21,516 nt of DNA. It comes from Bacteroidaceae bacterium (GTDB lineage Bacteria; Bacteroidota; Bacteroidia; Bacteroidales; Bacteroidaceae). Shown piece after piece: positions 1 through 7,476 of this stretch. Positions within the stretch are counted from its first letter, which is position 1. Every line of letters begins with the position of its first letter. Location of the stretch: assembly GCA_024695315.1 (NCBI GenBank), contig JAILIJ010000008.1, forward strand, positions 1 to 21,516, written 5' to 3'. A model generated the notes under the pieces. It had not been told where the DNA came from. It saw nothing but the letters and a program-made list of their open reading frames with translations, and searched no databases. The position numbers and the translations under genes were made by a program.

Positions 1-559
1 CAACGATAAAATCGTATATTTAAGTTTTGAAAAATGATTAAAAAAAATTGTTAAGATGAAGTTCAAAAGTAGTCAAAAGATGTCTATTATTTAATAAAAA
101 CATCAGATTAAACTTTCCCATTAACTACTCAAAAACATCCCACTAAACTCCTTATCATTTTACTCAAGTACGTTTTTTCGAACTTGCAAAACTTGAAGTA
201 TTTTACTTTTGATACCCTATAAATGCACCAAAAGCGCAAAATCTTGCATGGCAACATGTTAAAAATTTATCTTAGAGTGAAATAAAGATAAAAAAGTGTT
301 ATCTTTGCACAGGATAAAACTTACAGTTGGGGACAAAAGGAGGAGAGGAAATGCGCTTGTAGAAATTTAAGAGAAGTTAAATAGACGAAAAAATTTTGAA
401 CAAGTAATGCGTTCCACAAATAATTCTCAAAGAATCTTCTTATTAATTACTTTTTACTAAAAATCAACCACTTTAGAATCCCTCACGAAGTTCCTTCCAA
501 GACAAAAATAAGAATTAAATGAAATTAAAATCTCACAATATCAAAACGACATTTTTACT
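1..559. other. Non-coding, AT-rich region upstream of the large surface-protein gene
   Basis: No convincing gene is visible in these 559 bases; all frames are broken by frequent stops. A good Bacteroidota -7 box lies at 300-307, so the last ~245 bases are probably the 5' leader of the downstream gene. A 7-base inverted repeat (TTATCTT near 268, AAGATAA near 286) sits just upstream of that box. I see no tRNA, no array and no mobile-element gene. The left edge may hold the end of an intergenic region belonging to a gene outside the window. Confidence 0.6.
300..307 (+). promoter_or_regulatory. Bacteroidota -7 promoter box for the 1330-residue surface protein
   Basis: TATCTTTG matches the TAnnTTTG consensus of the Bacteroidota housekeeping sigma factor exactly. 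The expected TTTG around -33 is not clearly present. A start site near 314 would leave a leader of roughly 245 bases before the ATG at 560, unusually long for this group. The promoter is inferred from the motif alone. Confidence 0.5.
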
Positions 560-3500
560 ATGAACAAAATTACTCTTTTTGCAGCTGCTCTGTGCATAAA
601 CACTACGGCATTTGCAGAATGGTCAAAGCCGACTCCAACAAGTACGAGTTTGGAGGTGGGGGTAGGTTTATACCTGTATAACACAGGTGGCGACGGCTTC
701 CTCTTGGGCGATAATGACTATTCTACACGCGCCAGCATAAGCCAGAAGCACGGTTGCATGGTCTATCTGGAACAGTACACAAAGGATAATGAATGGGATG
801 GACAATCTTATTACATCACGAGTGATGTAGAATATGGTAACATGGCTGGTCAACGCGGTTACATGTTTATTGACAATATCGATAAGATATGGGTTGACAA
901 CACAAAAACTGGTAAGGAGAATAACCGATATACTTTCAACATTCTGGATGACGGCAGTTATAAAATCGGCTTATCTTCAAGCAATCCGACATTCAATCCA
1001 ACATCATATCCAGACACTTATCTCGGTATTATTCCAGAAAAGAATGATACTCGTATTTATCTTTGCGATCCAAACACATATACGTTAGAAAGTGGCTATG
1101 ATGTGAATGGTTTTAATGTGGCTTGGCAGCTTGTCACTCCTGAGGAATATGAGAAATATCAGTCTGAGCTTCTCGTGTATGAATCAGCTGTGACGCTTGG
1201 CGAAGCAATAGAAAAGGCTAAGGGTGTGTCTGGCATGTCAGAAAACGCTTTATCACTCGCTGAGGCAGTATATAATAATCATGAGTCAACAAAGGCTGAG
1301 TTGGACTCAACAGTCTTAGCACTTAACGATTCGGTAGCTATGGTGTACTTAAAGAGTGCTACAGTAGCCGAACCAGTCGAGGTACTTGCTCTCTTGGGTA
1401 CAGTAGAGCAGACATTCGAAAATAAGACGACAACAGGTTGGACCATGGACACCAAGGCTTCAAATAAACAGGCTGTAAATAGCAATAACGCCAAGGAACC
1501 AGGTGTGACAGGTATTCACCTTGAGAACTGGAATGCAACAGCATTCGGAACAGGTAAGATTTACGCAACCGTAACAGGTATTCCAACTGGTGTATATAAG
1601 TTCTCTTGTTTGGCTTACACTAACGTAATTGGCGGAACATACGCTTATGCAGGTGACCAAAAGACTCTCGTTGAGACAGAATATATAAACCGAAAGAAGC
1701 CAACTGAAGTTACCGTAATCGTGGATGATGGACAGTTGGAATTTGGTCTTGTAATTGAAACAGTAGGTACAAACTGGGTTGGTTTGGACAATGTGAACTT
1801 ATATTATCTCGGAGATAGTAACGAGGCTTATGGTCTGATTATAGACAGCAGACTTGGAACGGTAACAGATTACGAAAGCATGGTAGAGTCTGGTGAGATA
1901 AGTTTCTACTCAAGTTCTGAGTACAACGCTTATAAGACATCAAAATCAGATCTTACAAATTCAAAAACACGCACTGCTGTTGCCGAGAATCTTGAGGCCT
2001 TCAAATCAGCTTATAGCGCCTTTGAAAAGGGTGTGGAGGCTTATAAGGAGTATGGTAACGTATTCAAAGAGGCAAGACTGTGGTTATCTGCCATGTCCAA
2101 TAAATCACAAGAGACAAAGGATTTGAGAGATTATCTCTATAAGGAGCTTGAAGGAGGCTATAATGGTAATAACTGCGCAACATATATTTTGGAAAATGGT
2201 TCACTCAGTGGTGAGCAGATAGCTTCTGAAAAGGTTTACCTTGAGGCTTTATACAGTAAGGCTGTAGCATCAGGAATGAGTGAAGGAACAGATTGTACAG
2301 CATTACTTAGAAACGCTAATTTCGCCGAGGAAGGTGGATGGACAGCCACATCAGCAGCCACATGGCCATTAGGTCATAGCGATGAGGACGGCAATATAGT
2401 TTACCCAGTCTTCGAGGCTAATAATGTTGCTTGCGATGTCTATCAGGAATTGACAGACCTTCAGAATGGTATTTATGAATTGGACATGCAAGGTGCTTTC
2501 CGTCCAGGAACAGAATGTTCAAAAGAAAATATCGATGCAGCTCAGGCATACGCTTATATCAATAATTTCAGTTCTAACGTGACTTGTGCCGACATCGCTT
2601 CAGCAGATTCAGCATCTCAGGCATTTGCTAAAGGTGAGCTTCCTATCAAGGTTTACGGACTTGTTACGGAGCATACAATGAAGGTAGGAATCACAAATTC
2701 TATACACTCAGTTGACGGATGTATGCTTTGGGGCGGTGGAGCAAAACTTACATTCCGCGGTAAGAATGACGAGATTCTTGATGCTATGATAGCAGAATAT
2801 CTACCTTTGGCAGAAGAATACGTAACTAATTTCTGTGGTTCTTCAGAACTCGATGCTCTTCAATATGCTATTGATAACATAAACAAGGATGATAAGTTCG
2901 ATGCCTTAAAGGAATTGAAGAGAACAATAGACGATGTAAAGCAAAGCATAGCTTTGTATACAGAGTTATGTTATGCACTCGAAAATTTGTATAATATAAT
3001 AAAAAACACTAATTTGACAGACTCCTACAGGGAGGAGGTCAACGAAATGTATTCAAAATATTATACTATGTACGAGAATGCTTACTATACAAATGATGAT
3101 TGTGGTAAAGCAATAGAGGAAATTAATGATTTATGCACTCGCATTAAGATTGAATCATTGTTAGACATTGAAGTGGTTGACTCTGTTGACTATTCTATAA
3201 TGATTGTGAATTCTTCTTTTGACAAGGATAAGGGCGATAAGAGCTTAAATTATGTTGAGGGATGGACAACAACAGCCATGAATGAGTATAGCGGTAATAG
3301 CATCACATACAGCAATACTTCTTTCGACCTTTCTCAAAAGATTGTAGGCCTCCCAGCAGGTCACTACAAGGTAAAGGTTCATAGTTATTATAGTGCCGGA
3401 AGTCTCGATGATGAGGAGAATTATATCAAAGATAATATTGACACACATCTAACTACTCTATATGCTGTGGCTTCTGATAGTACTTACTCTACAAAGGTTA

Positions 3501-4552
3501 TGAACTTGAGCGAGGGTGCTTCTTTGAAGAATTATTCTTCTGATAATAGTTACTACATTACAAACGAAGGACTTTATGCTCCTAATGGAACAAAGGCTTC
3601 TATAGAATTCTTTAACGCTGGATGTTACACTAACAGCTTGGAGTTTGTCGTTCCTGAAGATCAGACAATAACTATTGGTATCTCTAAGGATGATATAATC
3701 ACAAATGACTATCAGATTATTGGTTCTTGGGAATTGTGGAGAATGAGCGATCCTGAGATTATTCCTGATTCAATACAGGATACAACAGATGTGTCTACTT
3801 TGATTGTGAATAATAATTTCGACCCAACTCAGGGTAACAAGGAGACTGGCGTTATCAACGGATGGACAACAACTGAAATGACAGGCTATAAGGGTAATAC
3901 TGTTTATTTCAGTCGTTCAGACTTTGAGATAAAGCAGACAATATCAGGTCTTGAGACTGGTACTTATATGGTTGCCGTAAATTCTTACTACCGAGCAGGA
4001 TATTGCGAGGACGAGGAAAAGGCTATCGCAAATGGTGAGAATACTCATCTTGATACTCTCTTCGTTGAGACTTCTGACACAATCTATAAGGATGTTATCA
4101 AGAATCTTTGTGAGGATGCTACATTAGAGGCTATGACGGAGGGTAATACTTTCGTGCTATCTAATGGTTATTACGTACCAGATGGTGCTTTGGCTTCTGC
4201 TGATTATTTCAACGCTGGATACTACGTTAATGAGCTTCCTTTCTACGTTAATGATGGTACGGCTACAATTGGTTGTAGAAAGAGTGAGACTTTGGCTAAT
4301 GATTATACTATAATCGGTAGCTGGAAATTGTATTATTACGGTAAGGGTAATTACCTCCAGGAGATTGCTGATAAGAAGAATGAGTCTAATAATAATGAGC
4401 AGTCTAATGTGATTTCTGATCTTGAGGGTGTTGCTGTGGCTTCTCCTGTTGCTTATTATTCGCTTAGCGGCTCTCGTCTTTCTGCTCCTCAGAAGGGTGT
4501 TAATATCGTTAAGATGGATAATGGTATGACTCTTAAGATTTTCGTTAAATAG
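560..4552 (+). CDS. Large secreted surface protein with four beta-sandwich-like modules and a C-terminal sorting-type tail
   Basis: A 1330-residue protein of unknown specific function. Residues 1-19 form a signal peptide (hydrophobic core, cleavage after AFA). Residues ~20-215 form an N-terminal module with a 'LYLYNTGGDGFLLG' motif seen at the start of many Bacteroidales extracellular proteins. Carbohydrate-binding-like beta-sandwich modules are suggested at ~281-417 and ~582-734, each opening with an N/F...GW motif and separated by helical stretches. Residues ~880-1062 and ~1078-1260 are two copies of one ~182-residue module sharing 'GWTTT', 'SYY.AG', 'THL.TL', 'FNAG' and 'IIGSW'. The C-terminus, 'AYYSLSGSRLSAP' then 'KGVNIVK' and 'LKIFVK', resembles the degenerate type IX secretion tail of Prevotella and Bacteroides exoproteins. 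I see no catalytic motif, so binding to glycans or adhesion is inference. Serine codons shift from mainly TCA to mainly TCT at about 3180. Confidence 0.85.
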   Translation: MNKITLFAAALCINTTAFAEWSKPTPTSTSLEVGVGLYLYNTGGDGFLLGDNDYSTRASISQKHGCMVYLEQYTKDNEWDGQSYYITSDVEYGNMAGQRGYMFIDNIDKIWVDNTKTGKENNRYTFNILDDGSYKIGLSSSNPTFNPTSYPDTYLGIIPEKNDTRIYLCDPNTYTLESGYDVNGFNVAWQLVTPEEYEKYQSELLVYESAVTLGEAIEKAKGVSGMSENALSLAEAVYNNHESTKAELDSTVLALNDSVAMVYLKSATVAEPVEVLALLGTVEQTFENKTTTGWTMDTKASNKQAVNSNNAKEPGVTGIHLENWNATAFGTGKIYATVTGIPTGVYKFSCLAYTNVIGGTYAYAGDQKTLVETEYINRKKPTEVTVIVDDGQLEFGLVIETVGTNWVGLDNVNLYYLGDSNEAYGLIIDSRLGTVTDYESMVESGEISFYSSSEYNAYKTSKSDLTNSKTRTAVAENLEAFKSAYSAFEKGVEAYKEYGNVFKEARLWLSAMSNKSQETKDLRDYLYKELEGGYNGNNCATYILENGSLSGEQIASEKVYLEALYSKAVASGMSEGTDCTALLRNANFAEEGGWTATSAATWPLGHSDEDGNIVYPVFEANNVACDVYQELTDLQNGIYELDMQGAFRPGTECSKENIDAAQAYAYINNFSSNVTCADIASADSASQAFAKGELPIKVYGLVTEHTMKVGITNSIHSVDGCMLWGGGAKLTFRGKNDEILDAMIAEYLPLAEEYVTNFCGSSELDALQYAIDNINKDDKFDALKELKRTIDDVKQSIALYTELCYALENLYNIIKNTNLTDSYREEVNEMYSKYYTMYENAYYTNDDCGKAIEEINDLCTRIKIESLLDIEVVDSVDYSIMIVNSSFDKDKGDKSLNYVEGWTTTAMNEYSGNSITYSNTSFDLSQKIVGLPAGHYKVKVHSYYSAGSLDDEENYIKDNIDTHLTTLYAVASDSTYSTKVMNLSEGASLKNYSSDNSYYITNEGLYAPNGTKASIEFFNAGCYTNSLEFVVPEDQTITIGISKDDIITNDYQIIGSWELWRMSDPEIIPDSIQDTTDVSTLIVNNNFDPTQGNKETGVINGWTTTEMTGYKGNTVYFSRSDFEIKQTISGLETGTYMVAVNSYYRAGYCEDEEKAIANGENTHLDTLFVETSDTIYKDVIKNLCEDATLEAMTEGNTFVLSNGYYVPDGALASADYFNAGYYVNELPFYVNDGTATIGCRKSETLANDYTIIGSWKLYYYGKGNYLQEIADKKNESNNNEQSNVISDLEGVAVASPVAYYSLSGSRLSAPQKGVNIVKMDNGMTLKIFVK

Positions 4553-4595
4553 GATGCTTCTTGTTGGTGTTTTCTAACAAAAGACGTATAGAATG

Positions 4596-4633
4596 AAGAA
4601 AGGTGGGCTATGTTGCTCACCTTTCTTGTTTTT
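4596..4633 (+). terminator. Intrinsic terminator of the surface-protein gene
   Basis: A 13-base-pair stem (4596-4608 with 4615-4627, one G-U pair) closes a six-base loop TATGTT and is followed by TTTTT at 4629-4633. It lies 44 bases after the stop codon of the upstream gene and marks it as a single-gene transcript. Confidence 0.9.
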
Positions 4634-4641
4634 GGACGGGG

Positions 4642-4880
4642 GAGGAATGAAGAATGAAGAATGAAGAATGGCCGTCCGGAACAAGGGCCTGACGGAATAG
4701 GTGGGAATAACGAAAATTTAGAACTTAGCGCAGCGATCTCATCAAACGAATGTTTGCAGTCCGCTGGGGGCAAACATAAAGTGAGTGAGGTAACTTGAAT
4801 TTATAGGAAAATTTTGTTTTTATGGGCACTTGGATATTCGAAGTACAAATCTTAATTTTTAATTTATAGGATTCAAAATT
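4642..4880 (+). repeat. Dispersed intergenic repeat, copy A, with an internal insertion
   Basis: Four 7-base units (GAGGAAT then GAAGAAT three times, 4642-4669) are followed by GGCCGTCCGGAACAAGGG, then ACGAAAATTTAGAA (about 4710-4723), TTATAGGAAAAT (4801-4812), and a tail containing TGGATATTCGAAGTACAAAT (from 4831) plus CTTAATT. The same blocks occur in the same order at 5232-5384 and, less exactly, at 7242-7460. Compared with copy B this copy carries about 75 extra bases between the ACGAAAATTTAGAA and TAGGAAAAT blocks. That insert contains a perfect 8-base-pair hairpin (ATGTTTGC 4750-4757, GCAAACAT 4770-4777). Confidence 0.75.
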
Positions 4881-4884
4881 CAGA

Positions 4885-4922
4885 CCTTATCGTATTATAT
4901 AGAAAAAAAGATGACGATAAGG
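4885..4922. repeat. 9-base-pair inverted repeat CCTTATCGT / ACGATAAGG
   Basis: CCTTATCGT at 4885-4893 pairs perfectly with ACGATAAGG at 4914-4922 across a 20-base spacer. A third copy of the core, CTTATCGT, occurs at 5219-5226 in the orientation that makes 4914-5226 a segment with 8-base inverted ends. It may be a hairpin at the end of copy A or the end of a small non-autonomous element. Confidence 0.5.
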
Positions 4923-5065
4923 GTGTAATTCTCTACCCCACCTCCTTCGGCAACGCTTCGTATCTCCTTCGTATCAGCTACGTATTCCTCTGCTGATGAG
5001 TATGAATTTCGCATGTCTGAAATTTTTAGCTCATCCCCTTTGGAATCGGAGATGGACGCGTGTCG
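4895..5065 (-). other. Short coding-like open frame, possible gene remnant
   Basis: The minus strand stays open for 56 sense codons between an in-frame TGA at 5066-5068 and a TAA at 4895-4897. The only internal ATG is at 5014, giving 39 residues beginning MRNSYSSAEEYVADTKEIR. The composition (Ser, Glu, Ala, Lys, few Cys or Trp) is more protein-like than the surrounding AT-rich DNA, and local GC is higher than in the flanks. I do not recognise the family. It could be a decayed gene end, part of a dispersed repeat, or chance. Low confidence. Confidence 0.2.
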
Positions 5066-5231
5066 TCAGATGAATGATCAAACATAGTGATTTATTACTT
5101 TTTATGATGATTTTTTACGACTTACAGAGACTTTTAACATTATTTTAACATTTCAAAGAAATTCGTTACGAAGGATTGTAATATCGAGTTTACAATCATA
5201 TTTGATCCTTAAAATGGACTTATCGTAAAAT

Positions 5232-5384
5232 TAAGAGTGAAGAATGAAGAGTGAAGAATGGCAGTCCGGAACAAGGGGAAAAACGAAAATTTAGAAAATT
5301 ATAGGAAAATTATGTTATTTTGTGGGTACATGGATATTCGAAGTACAAATCTTAATTCTTAAATCATAAGATTCTTAATTCAAA
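5232..5384 (+). repeat. Dispersed intergenic repeat, copy B, the compact form
   Basis: Four 7-base units (TAAGAGT, GAAGAAT, GAAGAGT, GAAGAAT, 5232-5259) are followed by GGCAGTCCGGAACAAGGGG (from 5260), ACGAAAATTTAGAA (from 5283), ATTATAGGAAAAT (5298-5310), and the tail TGGATATTCGAAGTACAAAT (from 5331) with CTTAATTCTTAAATC. The blocks and their order match copy A, without A's insertion. The end of the repeat abuts the -33 element of the DUF4954 promoter at 5388. Confidence 0.75.
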
Positions 5385-5387
5385 AGT

Positions 5388-5419
5388 TTTGAATATATGA
5401 TAAAAAACATGTATTTTTG
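5388..5419 (+). promoter_or_regulatory. Promoter of the DUF4954 gene
   Basis: TTTG at 5388-5391, a 20-base spacer, and TATTTTTG at 5412-5419 match the Bacteroidota -33/-7 consensus fully. The start codon is 29 bases downstream, so the leader is short. This is the best-formed promoter in the window. Confidence 0.75.
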
Positions 5420-5447
5420 CCAAGTGTAACTCTCAAGCAAATGAACT

Positions 5448-7235
5448 ATGCGCGAACTGTCAAATAAGGAAATTTGTATCCTTGAAGAACAAGGATGCAG
5501 AGCGGAAGAATGGTCGGACATTCTGGTGGATGATGACTTCACAAGCGACTCGGTACGTAATGTATCTTTCTACGGACATGTGGAAATAGGTAACCTAAAT
5601 GGTACACTCGAAGTTGAGGAAGGATTCAGACGCAGATGCTGCATCTGTAATGCTTCACTACGTAATGTGGTTGTGGGGGATGAGTGTATTATCGAGAACG
5701 TTGGGGGGTATATCAATGGCTATGCGTTGGGCAATAGATGTTATATTTCCAATGTGGGGGTAATGACGTGTCAGGAAGGTGCTTCTTTCGGCCATGGAAC
5801 GGTGATTTCCGTACTGAATGAGGGTGGCAAGGGTAATGTCACTCTACATGAGGATTTGACTGCTCAGATGGCGTGGTTCATGATAAATGGCGTGGGACAT
5901 AATTTGGTTTCTCAGCCTAAGGAAAATAAATATGATAGTCGCTCGCTGGCGGGTGATGAGATTTATCTTGCTCACGTGGGAAACGAATCGAGGATTGTTG
6001 GCGTTAGAGAGATGAGTAACGTGAAAGTTGGAGAGTGTTGCGAGATCCAAGGAGCAAGCCGACTCGACAACTGTACTCTTTTAAGTTCTGACGATGCCAG
6101 CACTTTTATCGGCTGTGACGTTATAATAGAAAATTCTATCGTTGCCGCTGGAGCTACGTTGACTGACGGGGCAAAGGTTATGGAGTGTTTCGTAGGTGAA
6201 TCGGTACACATAGGCAAGGGATTCTCGGCTGAGAGTAGTCTATTTTTTGCAAATAGCTATATGGATAATGGCGAGGCTTGTGCTTCACTTTGTGGGCCAT
6301 TCTCTACTTCTCATCATAAGAGTACACTACTCATCGGTGGGTCTTTCTCATTTTATAATGCTGGCTCTAATACCAACCAAAGTAATCATGCGTATAAGAT
6401 GGGGCCTATTCACTGGGGAATGCTCGATAGAGGCTCTAAGACGGCGAGTGGATGCCATATCCTTTGGCCAGCGCACATAGGTGCTTTTTCGATGGCCATG
6501 GGCAAGATAAAGAGCCATCCGGACGTATATAAGTTGCCATTCTCATATGTCATAGCTGAGGGAGAGAAAACTTATCTGGTCCCTGGTGTGAATATAAAGA
6601 CTGTTGGTACATGGCGCGACGTGAAGAAATGGCCAAAGAGGGATCTTCGTCCACTCTCTTCTCGAAATGATATAATAAATTTTGCTTTTCCAAATCCTTA
6701 TATTATTCAGTATGTGCTTGAGGGCCGTGAGATTCTTATGAAATTGACGAAGTTGAATAAGTCAGAATATGAGTATAAGGGCTGTGTAATCAAGCATGAG
6801 GCGGCTTTACGTGGCATTCAGTATTATGAGTTGATAGTCAGGTTGTTCTTATATGAGTATTTCTCAAATAATAAGGAGGAGCTAGAGGATGCGCGTGGCG
6901 AGCGCTGGTTGGACGTGTGTGGTATGTTGGCTCCAAAATCTGAAATTGACCGAGTTATCCAAGATATTCAGTCTGGCGCTATCTCTTCAACTACCGATCT
7001 TAAGGTTGTTCTTTCGCAGATTAACAGGGATTATGGTCGTAGCTGTGCTTCGTATGCGCGTTTCGTGGTTCAGCATCTCGGGGACTCGATGTTTGTGGAT
7101 AAAGATCGCTGGCTTGCGGAGGCTGAAGAGGCGCACGCTCAATGGCTGAATATGGTGCGTCTGGATGCTGAGAAGGAGTTCCAGATGGGGGATGTGGATG
7201 AGGATACTCTTCGGGAGTTTTTGAAGGGTATATAG
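5448..7235 (+). CDS. DUF4954 family protein with a left-handed beta-helix
   Basis: A 595-residue cytoplasmic protein (no signal peptide). The opening 'MRELSNKEICILEEQGC' and the following 'VRNVSFYGHVEIG' match the DUF4954 family conserved in Bacteroidales. Residues ~35-270 show short hexapeptide-like beta repeats (V.IGNLNG, CYISNVGV, CEIQGASRLDNC, VIIENSIVAAGATL), as in sugar-nucleotide acyl- and nucleotidyltransferases. Residues ~270-370 continue with conserved Gly/His motifs (GPFSTSHHKSTLLIGG, GMLDRGSKTASGCHILWPAH). Residues ~430-595 are mainly helical. The beta-helix suggests an acyltransferase-like or nucleotide-sugar-related role, but no activity is established as far as I know. The start at 5448 was chosen because the ATG at 5441 is out of frame and soon stops. 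It is a single gene with its own promoter and a convergent neighbour. Confidence 0.88.
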   Translation: MRELSNKEICILEEQGCRAEEWSDILVDDDFTSDSVRNVSFYGHVEIGNLNGTLEVEEGFRRRCCICNASLRNVVVGDECIIENVGGYINGYALGNRCYISNVGVMTCQEGASFGHGTVISVLNEGGKGNVTLHEDLTAQMAWFMINGVGHNLVSQPKENKYDSRSLAGDEIYLAHVGNESRIVGVREMSNVKVGECCEIQGASRLDNCTLLSSDDASTFIGCDVIIENSIVAAGATLTDGAKVMECFVGESVHIGKGFSAESSLFFANSYMDNGEACASLCGPFSTSHHKSTLLIGGSFSFYNAGSNTNQSNHAYKMGPIHWGMLDRGSKTASGCHILWPAHIGAFSMAMGKIKSHPDVYKLPFSYVIAEGEKTYLVPGVNIKTVGTWRDVKKWPKRDLRPLSSRNDIINFAFPNPYIIQYVLEGREILMKLTKLNKSEYEYKGCVIKHEAALRGIQYYELIVRLFLYEYFSNNKEELEDARGERWLDVCGMLAPKSEIDRVIQDIQSGAISSTTDLKVVLSQINRDYGRSCASYARFVVQHLGDSMFVDKDRWLAEAEEAHAQWLNMVRLDAEKEFQMGDVDEDTLREFLKGI

Positions 7236-7241
7236 GGAAGT

Positions 7242-7460
7242 GAAGAGTGAAGAGTGAAGAGTGAAGAGAGAAAAGTGAAGAGTGAAAAGTGAAGAGTGGC
7301 AATCCGGGATATGAGAGAGAAACGAAAATTTAGAAAATAATAGGAAAATCTTTTTCTTATAGAAATCCTCATAGGTGTGGGAAATACGGAGATTTAGAAA
7401 AAAAAGATTTGAACTGGAGTACTTGAATACTCGCAGTTCAAATCTTAATTCTTAAATCTT
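7242..7460 (+). repeat. Dispersed intergenic repeat, copy C, with eight heptads
   Basis: Eight 7-base units, mostly GAAGAGT with GAAGAGA and GAAAAGT variants, run from 7242 to 7297, starting 6 bases after the DUF4954 stop. They are followed by GGCAATCCGGGA, then ACGAAAATTTAGAAAATA (from 7322), ATAGGAAAAT, and an additional ~50 bases before the tail, which ends CAAATCTTAATTCTTAAATC. The tail here is a near-perfect palindrome (7404-7446), described separately. Block order matches copies A and B. Confidence 0.7.
7398..7446 (-). terminator. Terminator-like hairpin for the minus-strand DUF3108 gene
   Basis: Positions 7404-7416 (AAGATTTGAACTG) pair perfectly with 7434-7446, and inside them 7417-7421 (GAGTA) pair with 7428-7432 around a six-base loop, with one bulged G. 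That gives 18 base pairs. A run of A at 7398-7405 makes a U tract after the stem when read on the minus strand, 31 bases beyond the DUF3108 stop. It is the tail block of repeat copy C, so the repeat may supply terminators. Confidence 0.7.
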
Positions 7461-7476
7461 AATTCAGAGTGTTGTC

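Larger units (their letters stand above)
4553..5447. other. 895-base intergenic stretch made mostly of repeats
   Basis: Between the surface-protein gene and the DUF4954 gene there is no convincing intact gene. In order it holds a terminator (4596-4633), repeat copy A, a stretch of about 310 bases bounded by short inverted repeats (4914-5226) with a coding-like frame on the minus strand, repeat copy B, and the promoter of the DUF4954 gene (5388-5419). A hairpin GATTGTAA/TTACAATC (5174-5181, 5190-5197, eight-base loop) lies near the right end of the middle stretch. Confidence 0.65.

Noticed and set aside
4489..4773. A 94-codon minus-strand frame overlapping the end of the surface-protein gene, its terminator and repeat copy A
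   Set aside because: It runs through the repeat heptads and the terminator and has a simple-sequence composition; it looks like a chance frame within repeat DNA.
5441..5467. ATG at 5441 as start of the DUF4954 gene
   Set aside because: Its frame stops after eight codons; the in-frame ATG at 5448 gives the family N-terminus.
7242..7297. Heptad run as a CRISPR or VNTR-coding region
   Set aside because: Units of 7 bases without spacers are not a CRISPR array, and no protein frame across them has a start and a family match; it is the head of an intergenic repeat.
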